Origin: Pseudomonas fluorescens
Lineage (GTDB): Bacteria; Pseudomonadota; Gammaproteobacteria; Pseudomonadales; Pseudomonadaceae
Length of the DNA stretch: 64,000 nucleotides
Direction: 5' to 3'
Assembly: GCF_902497995.1 (NCBI RefSeq)
Contig: NZ_CABVII010000019.1
Coordinates: forward strand, 83,929-147,928
Positions 1-8,416 of the stretch are shown one piece after another. The notes under the pieces are model-generated. The model did no database searches, had not been told where the DNA came from, and was given only the letters and a program-made list of their open reading frames with translations. The translations under genes were made by a program, and so were the position numbers. Within the stretch, counting starts at the first letter, position 1. The number at the start of each line of letters is the position of its first letter.

Positions 1-487
1 TCAGCACCAGCCAATTGTTGGTGAACCCGGGAATGGCGAAACGAATCATCTGCGGTACCAGAATTCGCCAGAACACCTGCGCACCGCCCATGCCATAGGC
101 CACGCCGGCCTCGGCCTGACCCTTGGGGATCGCCATGAAGGCGCCGCGAAAGGTTTCCGAGAGGTAGGCGCCAAAAATGAAGCCCATGGTGCAGACGCCG
201 GCGATAAAGGGGTTGATGTCGATATAGCGGGTGTAACCGAGCGCCAGGGCCATGCGGTTCACCAGATCCTGGCCGCCGTAGAAGATCAGCAGGATCAGCA
301 CCAGGTCTGGAATACCGCGAATCAGGGTGGTGTAACTTTCCCCGAGCATGGCCAGCCATTTGAGCGGTGACAAGCGAAAAGCCGCGCCGATCAGACCCAG
401 GGCAATCGCCAGGGACATGGACGTCAAGGCCAGGTTAATGGTCAGCCAGGCGCCATCGAGAATGCTCGATCCGTAGCCGTGGAGCAT
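1..487 (-). CDS. Amino-acid ABC transporter permease (HisQ/HisM type), 3' end outside window
   Basis: Inner-membrane permease of a polar amino-acid importer; the first 162 codons are visible and the gene runs off the left edge. The translation alternates hydrophobic segments with short charged loops and carries the ABC permease cytoplasmic loop (EAGVAYGMGGAQVFWRILVPQ region, an EAA-G-PQ signature). The ATG at 487 follows a GAGGA ribosome site. It lies 91 bp downstream of the periplasmic binding protein gene on the same strand, so both probably belong to one importer operon for a basic amino acid. The substrate is inferred from the neighbour, not from the permease itself. Confidence 0.85.
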   Translation of the reverse strand, partial: MLHGYGSSILDGAWLTINLALTSMSLAIALGLIGAAFRLSPLKWLAMLGESYTTLIRGIPDLVLILLIFYGGQDLVNRMALALGYTRYIDINPFIAGVCTMGFIFGAYLSETFRGAFMAIPKGQAEAGVAYGMGGAQVFWRILVPQMIRFAIPGFTNNWLVL

Positions 488-578
488 GATGAAGTTCCTC
501 AAGCGAGCGCCGCGAGGCGCGCAAGACAAGCCCCGGGAGACGCCTGCAATGGGCCGGCGCCGGGGCGGAGAGCAAGGT

Positions 579-1355
579 TTATTCGCCGTAGATATCGAAC
601 GCGAAGTACTTGGCCATCACCTGCTGGTACTTGCCATTGGCGCGAATGGCGTCAATCGCGGCACTCAGGCGCGCAACGTTGGCACTGTCGCCTTTGCGCA
701 CAGCGATCCCGGCGCCCCGGCCAAAATACTTCGGGTCGTTGATGTCCGGCCCTGTCAGCGCGAAACCCTGGCCAGCCGGGGTTTTGATGAAGCTCTCGTC
801 GGTGTTGACGATGTCGGCGAGGGTGGCGTCCAGGCGACCCGAGGCGAGATCGAGGAAGGCTTCATTTTGTGAGGAGTAGCGCACCACAACGACGCCGGCT
901 TTTTCCAGTTGCTCGGTGGCAAATCGATCGTAAGTCGAGGAGCGTTGCACGCCGACTTTCTTGCCCTTGAGGTCCACCAAAGGGTCATTGATCACGTTGC
1001 CGGCCTTCATCGCGAACTTGCCCGGTGTGTGGTAGTACTTTTTGCTGAAGTCCACGGACTTCATCCGGTCTTCGGTAATGGACATCGACGACAGCACGGC
1101 ATCGATCTTGCGCACTTTGAGCGACGGGATCATGCCGTCGAACTCCTGAATGACCCACTCGCACTTGACCTTCATTTCTTCGCACAAGGCGTTGCCGATG
1201 TCGTAATCGAAGCCGCTCACGTTGCCCTCTGGTGTCTTGAAGGAGAAGGGCGGGTAGGCGGCTTCGATACCGATACGCAGGCTGTCTTCGTCGGCCTGTG
1301 CCAGGAAGCTGAAAGCGCATAACGCCAGCGCACCTAGAAGTTCAGTCTTGTTCAT
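579..1355 (-). CDS. Periplasmic basic amino-acid binding protein (HisJ/ArgT-like)
   Basis: Solute-binding protein of a lysine/arginine/ornithine/histidine type ABC importer (258 aa). An N-terminal signal peptide ends near LAQA at residue 20. The mature part begins with LRIGIEAAYPPFSF and continues with GFDYDIGNAL and VDFSKKYYHTPG, hallmark stretches of this family. An upstream in-frame start at 1400 exists, but AAGGAG eight bases before the ATG at 1355 decides the start. It is the promoter-proximal gene before the permease at 487. Length is normal for the family. The exact ligand cannot be read from the sequence. Confidence 0.9.
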   Translation of the reverse strand: MNKTELLGALALCAFSFLAQADEDSLRIGIEAAYPPFSFKTPEGNVSGFDYDIGNALCEEMKVKCEWVIQEFDGMIPSLKVRKIDAVLSSMSITEDRMKSVDFSKKYYHTPGKFAMKAGNVINDPLVDLKGKKVGVQRSSTYDRFATEQLEKAGVVVVRYSSQNEAFLDLASGRLDATLADIVNTDESFIKTPAGQGFALTGPDINDPKYFGRGAGIAVRKGDSANVARLSAAIDAIRANGKYQQVMAKYFAFDIYGE

Positions 1356-1620
1356 ATTGTTGACTCCTTGAGGGCATTTGGGGGAGCGGGTGCCCGCCAT
1401 CCGGGTTGGCGCGGTGGATCAGTCCTGTGATCGGCGAGCTATAAATGACACAATAAAAATCCATATGCAACACAGTTGAAAAAAATCATATCAGTTCGGG
1501 GCGTGACAAAGCGCTGCCGAAGTGGCGAATCAATGGGAGTGACGTGGATCGTCGGTGCGCGCGATGACCCGCAGGTGCAAGGTACAGTTGGGCAGGCCAA
1601 AAAGAGGGGTAGGGAAATTG

Positions 1621-1965
1621 GCTTTACAGGCCGATGAGCGTGTAGTCCTGCCAAGCGTGGGCACCTTCGCCGATGGCGTAGCGGTCGCGCAGATCGGTGC
1701 CCATGGTTTCGAAGTGTGCCGCTTCTGCGTCAATGATGTGATAACCGTCAGTAACGATGAGCTGTGCATCGCAACAAAGAATATCTACGACGACACCCGC
1801 TCAATCACTGAGCCTTCCGGTGCCTTGGCCGTGGCCGGGATCAAGAAATACGTAGCGCGCACGGGTGTCCGGGGTCAGACCCTGATCGCCATCGACTCCG
1901 GTGCCAATATCAATTTCGACATGTTACGGCACGTGGCCGAACGCGCTGCAGCGGTTTGCGCATGA
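1621..1965 (+). pseudogene. ilvA: Threonine ammonia-lyase (ilvA) remnant
   Basis: The translation from about codon ERVVLPSVGTFADGVAVAQIG to GANINFDMLRHVAERA matches the middle of biosynthetic threonine dehydratase, including the DDTRSITEPSGALAVAG stretch. The catalytic N-terminal part with the PLP lysine and the C-terminal ACT regulatory domains are absent. The frame ends shortly after HVAERA. It is therefore a relic of about 115 codons with no expected activity. The repeated DUF6124 module starts immediately after it, so the break may be linked to arrival of that module. Confidence 0.8.
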
Positions 1966-2106
1966 GCCTATGTGCCTCTCATCATCAGAGGTGCTTGATT
2001 GTTCGATTGAGCCGCGGCTGGTTTCGATATTGGAATGACCCTCCGCTGAAATGCGGTCCCCTAAAAAAGGGACCGCTGCACAGCCCGCATGGCTGACTCG
2101 TTCGCC
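1966..2106. repeat. 3' flank of DUF6124 module copy A, with conserved hairpin
   Basis: This stretch is repeated almost unchanged at about 8417-8557. It contains a hairpin (GCGGTCCC / GGGACCGC, 2053-2076, loop rich in A on the plus strand) lying about 30 bp beyond the stop codon of the minus-strand DUF6124 gene. Equivalent hairpins follow the other copies at 8503, 9530, 40115 and 45393. It may be an mRNA 3' hairpin; no T-tract follows on the minus strand, so it is not a standard terminator. Confidence 0.7.
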
Positions 2107-2469
2107 TCAAGCGGGCGGATCGATCTGATCCAGCATCCGGTTCGCCGTGATTTCCGCCAGCATGATGCTGTTGGAAATACCCAGCAGGGCATTGCGCGAT
2201 CCGCCGTCCAGATGATCCACCAGGTGATGGACCATCACATCGACCGAGGCCAGCGTTTCGACCAGATAAACCGCGAGGGTTTCGGTCGTGGCCTGCGGGT
2301 CGACGGTAAACAGGGTACTGGGTGTGCGCGGCGTGGCTTTGATGTCGGCCGTCGACGGGAAGTGGAAGTCGAGGGCGCGTTCGGCGGCTTCGTTGAGTGT
2401 GTTTGAATCGGGGCTTTCGTAGGGGGATGCCGGATCGGTGTCTGGGGGATTGGGTGTGACCTTGAACAT
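2107..2469 (-). CDS. DUF6124-family small protein, copy A
   Basis: A 120-residue soluble protein of unknown function, of a type found in many copies in Pseudomonas genomes and recognised here as DUF6124-like. It starts MFKVTPNPPDTDP, has a middle DFHFPSTADIKATPRTPST segment and ends in a predicted helical part (ETLASVDVMVHHLVDHLDGG, then LLGISNSIMLAEITANRMLDQ). The ATG at 2469 is preceded by a weak CGGAAG ribosome site that lies inside an arm of the upstream leader structure. Full copies are at 9598, 40168 and 45447 and a C-terminal fragment at 8558. The function is unknown. Confidence 0.75.
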   Translation of the reverse strand: MFKVTPNPPDTDPASPYESPDSNTLNEAAERALDFHFPSTADIKATPRTPSTLFTVDPQATTETLAVYLVETLASVDVMVHHLVDHLDGGSRNALLGISNSIMLAEITANRMLDQIDPPA

Positions 2470-2860
2470 AAGCTGACTTCCGTGATTGGGTGCCAGCCCT
2501 CCTGCTGCTAAACGAGAGGGAGGCAGCTGTACGCAGGTTAGCAGACCGGGGAAGCTAGCAAAGCCGGCGCGCCCAAAGGCGCCCTGCGCACAACCACCAT
2601 CAAGTGCAGGCATGGGAATGCCTGACTGACAAGAGCTTGTGCTCCTTACTTATAACCCCGGGCTGCTAAACCCGATCACTGATGGGCAGTGACGGGAATC
2701 AAGTTACCGAGCGGGCCACAGGCGCACAAGCCGGCGGATTCTGGCGTAACCGTAGGCAACGGCGCAAGGTCTTGTGGCTTTCAGGAAGTAAGTTGTAGGG
2801 CGCTTAAACACGTGCCTTCTGCGGACGTTTAAGTTGCATGAGCGAACGTTTCTAAATCGT
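2470..2860 (-). promoter_or_regulatory. Structured 5' leader of DUF6124 gene, copy A
   Basis: Conserved non-coding leader transcribed toward the DUF6124 gene. Segments in plus coordinates: arm a 2472-2481 (overlapping the ribosome site), arm b CTGCTAAAC 2505-2513, partner b' GGTTAGCAG 2536-2544, partner a' 2550-2559, second b-like segment b2 2663-2671 and a hairpin 2671-2696 with CACTG/CAGTG arms. Segment b' can pair with b or with b2. In this copy the a/a' pairing is imperfect and a second a-like segment is not evident. The start codon side holds a 35-codon ORF at 2704-2811. Confidence 0.7.
2704..2811 (-). CDS. Conserved basic leader peptide ORF (35 aa), copy A
   Basis: A GTG-initiated ORF of exactly 35 codons, starting VFKRPTTYFLKATRP and ending with an arginine-rich tail before TAA. 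The same length and frame is kept in all five leader copies, and several of the base differences are synonymous. An AGAAGG stretch lies close upstream of the GTG. It ends eight bases before the leader hairpin. Translation is not proven; it could also be a by-product of a structured RNA. Confidence 0.4.
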   Translation of the reverse strand: MFKRPTTYFLKATRPCAVAYGYARIRRLVRLWPAR

Positions 2861-2924
2861 GGATGAATCGCTGACTGCTCTACCTGAGGTTAACCAAATT
2901 TGTTACATCGCACACGCCAATCCG

Positions 2925-3207
2925 CAACACGGGCAAGCGCCCGACCACCAAGCCGGAATCTTGGTATGGGCAACCAGAGTTGCTGAAGGAAATAATGGAA
3001 CTCGCGATCCCTGTCCGCGGAAGTCGTGCCGCCGCCCACAAATGGATGGAGCAGCCCAACCCATGCCTGGACGGCGAGAGCCCGATCGAGCTTGCGGAAA
3101 CAGTCGAAGGCGCGAAGCGCGTTCTGGAGTACATTCGGAGCTGGATTGCGCAGCGCATCCAGCCGTCCGCGCCAGACGTGGGGGTGTCGAGTGCGATTGA
3201 CGAATGA
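2925..3207 (+). pseudogene. C-terminal fragment of the NYN-DUF2384 gene
   Basis: The last 90 or so codons of the gene intact at 46414-47388, joined to leader sequence where about 700 bp are missing. The DUF2384-like part (AAAHKWMEQPNPCLDGESPIE and following helix) is in frame up to the TGA at 3207, while the whole NYN nuclease domain is gone. A TTG at 2980 could start a 75-residue free-standing domain, but no clear ribosome site supports it. Confidence 0.8.
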
Positions 3208-3253
3208 CCGCTGCTGGCCGTTTTCTGCCTGTGGCGACCGGCTGAAAACGACC

Positions 3254-3431
3254 GATTGTGTTGAAAAAGTCGGTTATCTGAAATGGCCAGGAGAGCGATC
3301 GGTGAATACACCATTTTAGGACGCTGCAACGTGAAATCTGAGTCCAACAGCCACTCTCGGAAGTAATGATTTCAATTTCAGACGCATGCTTTGCTGCTGC
3401 GGAAACCATGGCCAACTTTTTCAACAGAATC
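3254..3431. mobile_element. MITE-like remnant related to the IS1182 element
   Basis: A 178-bp element whose ends (GATTGTGTTGAAAAAGT and ACTTTTTCAACAGAATC) match the terminal inverted repeats of the IS1182-type element at 58871-60477. It is flanked on both sides by GACC (3250-3253 and 3432-3435), which looks like a 4-bp target duplication. It has no transposase. Its right half resembles 41455-41571. Confidence 0.65.
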
Positions 3432-3606
3432 GACCCATAGCAGACGATTGCGACCAGGGGAATCAAATCCGCCCCCGTATCCCATGCCAACACTTCGTAG
3501 GCGTAGGACAGGAGCAGTGTTCCTGTTCAAGTGAGGACGCTCTGCGCGTCAGCCAGACGGGTATGGAATGGTAGACCAGCCCCGGCGGGGGTGGTTTCCC
3601 TGTCTC

Positions 3607-3652
3607 CAAAAAAAGGCCCCCACACCGGGCTTCAGTGTGGGGTCCTCTTTTA
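3607..3652 (+). terminator. Rho-independent terminator
   Basis: Stem CCCCACAC/GTGTGGGG at 3618-3625 and 3635-3642, followed by CCTCTTTTAC and preceded by a run of A, so it could work in both directions. It separates the module remnants from the toxin-antitoxin pair. Confidence 0.6.
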
Positions 3653-3707
3653 CGTAAACGCCGTTCTGCGCAGTCAGGAGTGTTGCTGAGAATGTATCGG
3701 CATTTGT

Positions 3708-3731
3708 ATTGTATCTCAGTTGAGATACAAT
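3708..3731. promoter_or_regulatory. Palindromic operator of the RelB/YafQ pair
   Basis: A perfect 11-bp inverted repeat ATTGTATCTCA/TGAGATACAAT with a 2-bp spacer lies 26 bp before the antitoxin start. RelB/DinJ antitoxins bind such palindromes through their ribbon-helix-helix domain to autoregulate, so this is the likely operator, overlapping the promoter. Confidence 0.75.
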
Positions 3732-3757
3732 AGGCTTTATTCGCTCAGGAGGTCGTT

Positions 3758-4039
3758 ATGGCTACCCAAACATCCATGCTGCATGTCCGTGTTGATGATG
3801 ACATCAAGGCTCAGGCCAGCGCTGCGTTAGGTCACCTGGGCATGAGTATGTCCGAAGCCGTGCGGATCTTTTTGCACCGCATCGCGGTTGATCAGGCTTT
3901 TCCGCTCGAACTAAAAGTGCCCAATGCGAAGACCCGCGTGGCGATGGCCGAAGCGGAAGAGATCATGCGGACTAACGCTGCGCGCTTTGAATCAATTGAC
4001 GAGCTGGTCGATGACCTTGAAAAAAACAGCGGCCAGTAA
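3758..4039 (+). CDS. RelB/DinJ family antitoxin
   Basis: A 93-residue antitoxin of a type II toxin-antitoxin system. Residues 1-45 form the ribbon-helix-helix DNA-binding region (LHVRVDDDIKAQA then MSMSEAVRIFLHRI), and the acidic C-terminal part (IDELVDDLEKN) would wrap the toxin. The ATG follows a strong AGGAGG. The stop overlaps the toxin start by 29 bp, giving translational coupling. Length and architecture are normal for DinJ-like proteins, and the pair looks intact. It should repress its own promoter at the palindrome 3708-3731. Confidence 0.9.
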   Translation: MATQTSMLHVRVDDDIKAQASAALGHLGMSMSEAVRIFLHRIAVDQAFPLELKVPNAKTRVAMAEAEEIMRTNAARFESIDELVDDLEKNSGQ

Positions 4040-4343
4040 ACGTGCGGCGTTACCTCGCACGTCTGACTATGCGAAGACCTTCCTAAAGGATTGGGAGCGA
4101 CTGTCGCGCTCCGGTCGTTTTGATCTTAACCGGCTCAAGGAAGTCATGATGCTGCTGGTCGTCAATGATGGGGCTTTAGCGCCTGAATGGTTAGACCATC
4201 CGTTAAAAGGCAACTGGGTGGGCTTTCGGGAGTGCCATGTCGGCGGAGATTTCCTGCTGATTTACCGTCTGGCTGCTGAAAGCAAACAAGAGCAAATCGT
4301 CTTTGTTCGAGCCGGAACCCACGCTGACCTTTTCGAGGAGTAG
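4011..4343 (+). CDS. YafQ family mRNA interferase toxin
   Basis: Ribosome-dependent endoribonuclease toxin of about 110 residues with the RelE/YafQ fold. Visible family features are SDYAKTFLKDWERL near the start, LDHPLKGNWVGFRECHVGGD in the middle, FLLIYRL, and a C-terminal FVRAGTHADLF with the histidine expected for YafQ catalysis. It overlaps the antitoxin gene by 29 bp in another frame. The chosen ATG at 4011 gives the normal family length. The N-terminal residues are unusually basic, so a start a few codons later is possible. Confidence 0.88.
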   Translation: MTLKKTAASKRAALPRTSDYAKTFLKDWERLSRSGRFDLNRLKEVMMLLVVNDGALAPEWLDHPLKGNWVGFRECHVGGDFLLIYRLAAESKQEQIVFVRAGTHADLFEE

Positions 4344-4479
4344 TAAAAGCACTCAGGGGCCTTCACAGATCTCCGTTACTCGTCAGACGCGGGGTTACCC
4401 TTCGGCGTCCGGCTTTTTGCGTCTGGGGTTTAGTTGTTGGCGCTGATGCGATTTTTTAACAGGGGTCAATTGTCTGTCA
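4344..4479. other. Non-coding gap with an imperfect hairpin
   Basis: No gene is seen. CAGACGC at about 4382 and GCGTCTG at about 4420 can pair around a GC-rich loop that includes a CTTTTT run; this may terminate the toxin operon, but the geometry is not canonical. Confidence 0.35.
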
Positions 4480-4578
4480 GCGAGAACAACGCAGCCCTTC
4501 ATTGAACAACCAGCGAAATAGATCGCTGTCTCGGAAACGGCCGTGACGATTCTTGGAAAACGTCGAGTGATTGGGTAC
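4480..4578 (-). pseudogene. IS1182 transposase fragment
   Basis: About 33 codons reading VPNHSTFSKNRHGRFRDSDL and following, nearly identical to residues near 100-130 of the transposase at 58946. Both sides are unrelated, so it is a short relic of a former insertion. Confidence 0.8.
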
Positions 4579-4694
4579 TAAGACAGCGCCAAGGCTGCGC
4601 GTGCCCAGTTGACTGTTCCACTTATAGAGGTTGGGGTGCGGCAGAAAAAATTTCGGTAATGACAGAAATTTACCCTTCCGCCTTGGCGCAACCA

Positions 4695-5906
4695 TCATCG
4701 GCACAGGTCGGATCGATCGGGTTGCACCGCATTGCGCAAATCAAAATCGGTTTCCTCGACTCCATTCTTTGTCAGCGATATCCAATGAATTGAAGAGGGA
4801 TTTCGCATCAATCCGAGGCTCCCGATATAGGACCAAGTCAGCGGCGAGCGCTGCACAGCTTTCAGCTTGATTGAAGAGGGTGTGAGCTCCAGGTGCAGAA
4901 GGCGGTTGTCTTGCGAAGGCGTATAGGCGATATTCTCGCTGGCGACAATATCGGCTCCCCTCACAGTTGCCGGCATGCATTCCAACGTCGCGCTGACTTT
5001 GCCGTCGTTGTTGATCAAGTACGCAAAACCTTTACCGTTCACCGTTGTACCGGTCACGAGAAAACGATCGATCAATGGAATATATTTGGCTTTGTAGGTG
5101 TAGTAATTCAAGCCGGATCTCAGGATCTTATGGGCGGAGAGTTTCCCGGTCTCAGGATCGAGTACCGTTATCTTCAAATTTGCAGAGGTTTGATCAGGTA
5201 CGAATTGTTGCCAGACCAGTAGCGCGCGATTGCTGGAACCAGCAATCATCGGCCACCATTCACGCCGCTGGGGTGCGACATCGGACGTACTGAGCAGGTG
5301 GCCGTGACTATCGAAGACCTTTGCATATACACCATTGCCGGTACCGAGATCATCGACACCGCCACCGTTGACCCAGTCCTCGGAATACAACACGACGAAA
5401 TGCTTTCCTGCTGCGGCAACATGGCCGGAATGTCCGCCGGTCGCAACGTCGCGCGGATACGGCGCGATCGGTCGCAGCTTCGCATCGTAAACGCCATAAC
5501 GTTGATTGACTTCGTTCGTGGTATTCCAGCCGTCTTCAAACGAAAGCATGACATTGCCGTCAGTTGTTTGGGCGACCGACACCGGTTCTTGCGCTTCCGG
5601 CTTTTGGATGAATAGTGTGGGCGGACTGATCCGCGTATCATTGATTCCCCATTTCGAAAGGTAGATGTCGTGCGGCCAGTTGCCGTTTTCGTCCTCGCCT
5701 TTTGGTGGAATTCCGGAACTGCTAATGAAAATCAAAAAACGGCCGTCGGCCCCTTTGACCGCTTCGATGCCATGCATATAGGAGCGCAAATCTTCCTGGT
5801 CGTGCGGCCGTGCTTGCGCATTTGCCGCGCTTAAGCAGAGCGCACCAGCGCATAACGCGGCGCGTGCCAAAGAGTGAGCGAACCGCTGATGTGGGTTACT
5901 GTTCAT
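4695..5906 (-). CDS. Secreted protein of unknown function (403 aa)
   Basis: The protein has a clear signal peptide: basic MNSNPHQRFAHSLAR, a hydrophobic core, and cleavage after ANAQA near residue 32. The mature chain is rich in beta-type segments with recurring short motifs (YGVYDAK, VLYSEDW, NGVYAKVFD, LVWQQF, ITVLDPETGK), suggesting a repeat-based beta-propeller-like fold; that is inference only. I do not recognise a family. An in-frame extension up to 6182 exists, but the signal peptide and a GGGGA upstream of 5906 support the shorter start. It sits alone between IS remnants, which suggests acquisition. Confidence 0.7.
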   Translation of the reverse strand: MNSNPHQRFAHSLARAALCAGALCLSAANAQARPHDQEDLRSYMHGIEAVKGADGRFLIFISSSGIPPKGEDENGNWPHDIYLSKWGINDTRISPPTLFIQKPEAQEPVSVAQTTDGNVMLSFEDGWNTTNEVNQRYGVYDAKLRPIAPYPRDVATGGHSGHVAAAGKHFVVLYSEDWVNGGGVDDLGTGNGVYAKVFDSHGHLLSTSDVAPQRREWWPMIAGSSNRALLVWQQFVPDQTSANLKITVLDPETGKLSAHKILRSGLNYYTYKAKYIPLIDRFLVTGTTVNGKGFAYLINNDGKVSATLECMPATVRGADIVASENIAYTPSQDNRLLHLELTPSSIKLKAVQRSPLTWSYIGSLGLMRNPSSIHWISLTKNGVEETDFDLRNAVQPDRSDLCR

Positions 5907-6117
5907 GTGTGTGTTTCCCCATCCCACAATATCCCTCACCAGCGCTACACCGCGGACCTTGTCGAGTGTCGCAATGCTGTGCGGTATCGACTTCTCGCCA
6001 GCCAATAAAATCCTCATTTGTTGTTCGCGCCGATCGTATATTTTCCATACATGCCGATCCAAGGTTTTCCGGGGACTGAAGCCAACATTTTCAAGTCGAC
6101 TGTTAATAACTACCTGA

Positions 6118-6270
6118 TTACGCATAAACCTCAGCCATCCTGAGCAGTCGATAAGGCATGGGTGGTGTCCGAAGGGCGACATAGCTGAAACGCTCTATCA
6201 TCGAGCCGAGATCGAAGCGGCGATTGAAGCGATATTCGAACTCAGCCAGATAGCGCGGGGCGTGTGTCGA
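6118..6270 (-). pseudogene. IS1595-type transposase C-terminal fragment
   Basis: The translation contains YLAEFEYRFNRRFDL and ends PPMPYRLLRMAEVYA, the usual C-terminus of IS1595/ISXO2-like transposases. The catalytic DDE region is absent. No complete element ends are seen nearby. Confidence 0.7.
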
Positions 6271-6441
6271 AGCCGGTTCGCCTGATGGAGTCCAACGCTC
6301 CTGCTGCCAAATCATCCACTGAAAGAACGGCGACGGCGACATCGGGGTCAGACAGCGATTTTCCTCATTGGGTATAGTTCATTTTTTTTTGTTTGAAAAT
6401 TTTTTGAGGCTTTTTTGCCGGGCTTTCGGCGTTTTGGGGGC

Positions 6442-6654
6442 ATGGCGAAAATTGTCGGATTATTGTGGGGATTGGGCACAGTAGGTGGCGCCATAGTGGT
6501 GGGCTGTGGTGTTGCCATTGCCGCATCCCTCTATGGCATCACGCTCAAGCTCGACACGTTCACCATGAATCTCTTCTACTACTTGTTCATGTACGGGGTT
6601 GGGCTGCGGGTTGGTCCCTCCTTTCTCAATAGCCTTAAGGAAAAAACCGCCTAG
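6442..6654 (+). pseudogene. aspT: Aspartate-alanine antiporter (AspT family) fragment
   Basis: A 70-codon frame with two hydrophobic segments and the stretch FMYGVGLRVGPSFLNSLKE, which resembles the conserved first repeat of AspT-type aspartate:alanine exchangers. The family protein is several times longer; here the frame stops after KEKTA. Its possible partner enzyme, the aminotransferase at 7077-8210, is nearby on the other strand. Family assignment rests on that short motif. Confidence 0.5.
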
Positions 6655-7076
6655 ACACGGGCTGAACGGACGCGGATTTACCATAAACGCGTTATGCGCA
6701 GTCTCGTTCGCTTACCTTGACTTGTCGTCGCAGTCGGACAGCATCGGCTGCTGGATCGAATCAAGTGGGCATAAATCCCTGAATTGTTCGCTGGGTGAAT
6801 GCCTGTCGGATACGACCGGCCGGTTTGGGTCGATCCAAGTCATACAGCCGCCAATCATCCGCCCCGTGAAAGGCTTCGTTGGAGCCCTTTTTGATAGCGC
6901 TGAAGGGCGCAGGTGTCAGCAAGACGCGTGCACGGGCTTTCCCTTGTGGTTCTAACATGACGTCCGGGCGACCAGCGTCATATTCGTCGAAGATCAGCGC
7001 CATGGGCCGGCAGTCCAGGGCAGGATGCCTTCCTTGAATTCACAAGTTCGGTATGTGCTGCGGGCAAGATGAGGGC
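6655..7076. other. Gap without a recognisable gene
   Basis: Short open frames exist on both strands (for example 6761-7003, minus), but none has a ribosome site or a recognisable family. The region probably contains decayed sequence. Confidence 0.4.
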
Positions 7077-8210
7077 TTAGTTAACCATCGCCTCGTCCAG
7101 TGCCTGCTCGAGGGTGCTGACCGTGCGCTCGATATTGTGCAGCTTTTCGAGTCCGAACAGGCCGATGCGGAAGGTCTGGAAGTCGGCCGGCTCGTCGCAT
7201 TGCAACGGCACTCCGGCGGCGATCTGCAGGCCGTGGTCGGCAAATTTCTTGCCGCTCTTGATGTCGGCATCATCGGTGTAGCTCACCACTACGCCAGGGG
7301 CCTGAAAGCCGGCCGCGGCCACGCTTTTGATGCCTTTGCCGGTCAACATTGCGCGCACCCGATCGCCCAGAGCCTGTTGTTCGCCGCGGACCTTGTCGAA
7401 ACCGTAGGCTTGCGTCTCTTTCATCACTTCGTTAAACCGCGCGAGGGAATCGCTGGGCATGGTCGCATGGTAGGCATGTCCGCCCTGTTCGTAGGCCTGC
7501 ATGATCTGAAGCCACTTTTTCAGGTCGCAGGCGAAGCTGCTGCTTTGCGTCTGCTCGATGCGCTCGAGGGCCAAAGAACTGAACATCACCAGGGCGCAGC
7601 AAGGGGAGGCGCTCCAGCCTTTCTGCGGTGCGCTGATCAGCAGGTCGACTGCGCATTTGTGCATATCAACCCAAAGCGTGCCTGAGGCGATGCAGTCCAG
7701 CACGAACAGGCCGCCCACCGCATGCACGGCGTCGCCGACGGCCCGCAGGTAGGCGTCGGGCAGGATAATCCCTGATGAGGTTTCAACGTGGGGGGCGAAG
7801 ACAATCTGCGGCTTATGCGCCTGAATGGCTGCCAGCACTTCGTCCAGAGGGGGTGGGGCGTAGGCAGCCTGGCGACCCGTATCGACCGGTCGGGCTTTCA
7901 GCACCGTGGTGGCCGCCGGGATGTTGCCCATCTCAAGGATCTGGCTCCAGCGATAACTGAACCAGCCGTTGCGTATCACCAGACATTGCTGGTCGGTGGC
8001 AAACTGTCGCGCCACCGCTTCCATGCCGAATGTGCCGCTGCCCGGGACCACCGCAACAGCCTGGGCGTTGTAGACCTGTTTCAGGGTCCTGGAAATGTTC
8101 TTCATTACGGCTTGAAATGACTGCGACATGTGGTTGAGCGAGCGGTCGGTGTAGACCACTGAGTACTCGACCAGCCCCTCAGGATCGATACTGGGATATA
8201 GCTTTGACAT
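7077..8210 (-). CDS. Class V aminotransferase (alanine-glyoxylate / serine-pyruvate type)
   Basis: PLP-dependent aminotransferase of 377 residues, fold type I class V. Visible are GSGTFGMEAVARQF (cofactor phosphate region), HVETSSGIILP, FVLDCIASGTLWVDMH with the PLP-pyridine aspartate, and SAPQKGWSASPC with the Schiff-base lysine at about residue 197. The relatives transfer amino groups from alanine, serine or phosphonate amines to glyoxylate or pyruvate; the substrate is not determinable here. AAGGAG seven bases upstream fixes the ATG at 8210. It is a single gene with an aspT remnant behind it, so it may once have worked with an amino-acid exchanger. Confidence 0.85.
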   Translation of the reverse strand: MSKLYPSIDPEGLVEYSVVYTDRSLNHMSQSFQAVMKNISRTLKQVYNAQAVAVVPGSGTFGMEAVARQFATDQQCLVIRNGWFSYRWSQILEMGNIPAATTVLKARPVDTGRQAAYAPPPLDEVLAAIQAHKPQIVFAPHVETSSGIILPDAYLRAVGDAVHAVGGLFVLDCIASGTLWVDMHKCAVDLLISAPQKGWSASPCCALVMFSSLALERIEQTQSSSFACDLKKWLQIMQAYEQGGHAYHATMPSDSLARFNEVMKETQAYGFDKVRGEQQALGDRVRAMLTGKGIKSVAAAGFQAPGVVVSYTDDADIKSGKKFADHGLQIAAGVPLQCDEPADFQTFRIGLFGLEKLHNIERTVSTLEQALDEAMVN

Positions 8211-8416
8211 GGGGTGACTCCTTTGGCAGAGATGTCAGTGGTTTCGACCCTGCCCTAAGCCTTGGCAAATGACAAGATTGCTCGGGATTGAATTGCGACT
8301 TCTGTCGAGCGGCTGGTATCACCTGTGGAGGCGACTGCGCCAGCAGCATGAGCTTCGAAAGGCAGGATTGTAAGCGTTTGAGCCGATTTTTCGCAGGGTG
8401 CGGGGTTTGCGCGCGA

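Noticed and set aside
1439..1654. Small minus-strand frame upstream of the binding-protein gene
   Set aside because: No ribosome site, no family, and it overlaps the promoter region and the ilvA remnant.
2053..2076. DUF6124 3' hairpin as a standard terminator
   Set aside because: The T-rich stretch lies in the loop on the minus strand, and no T-tract follows the stem.
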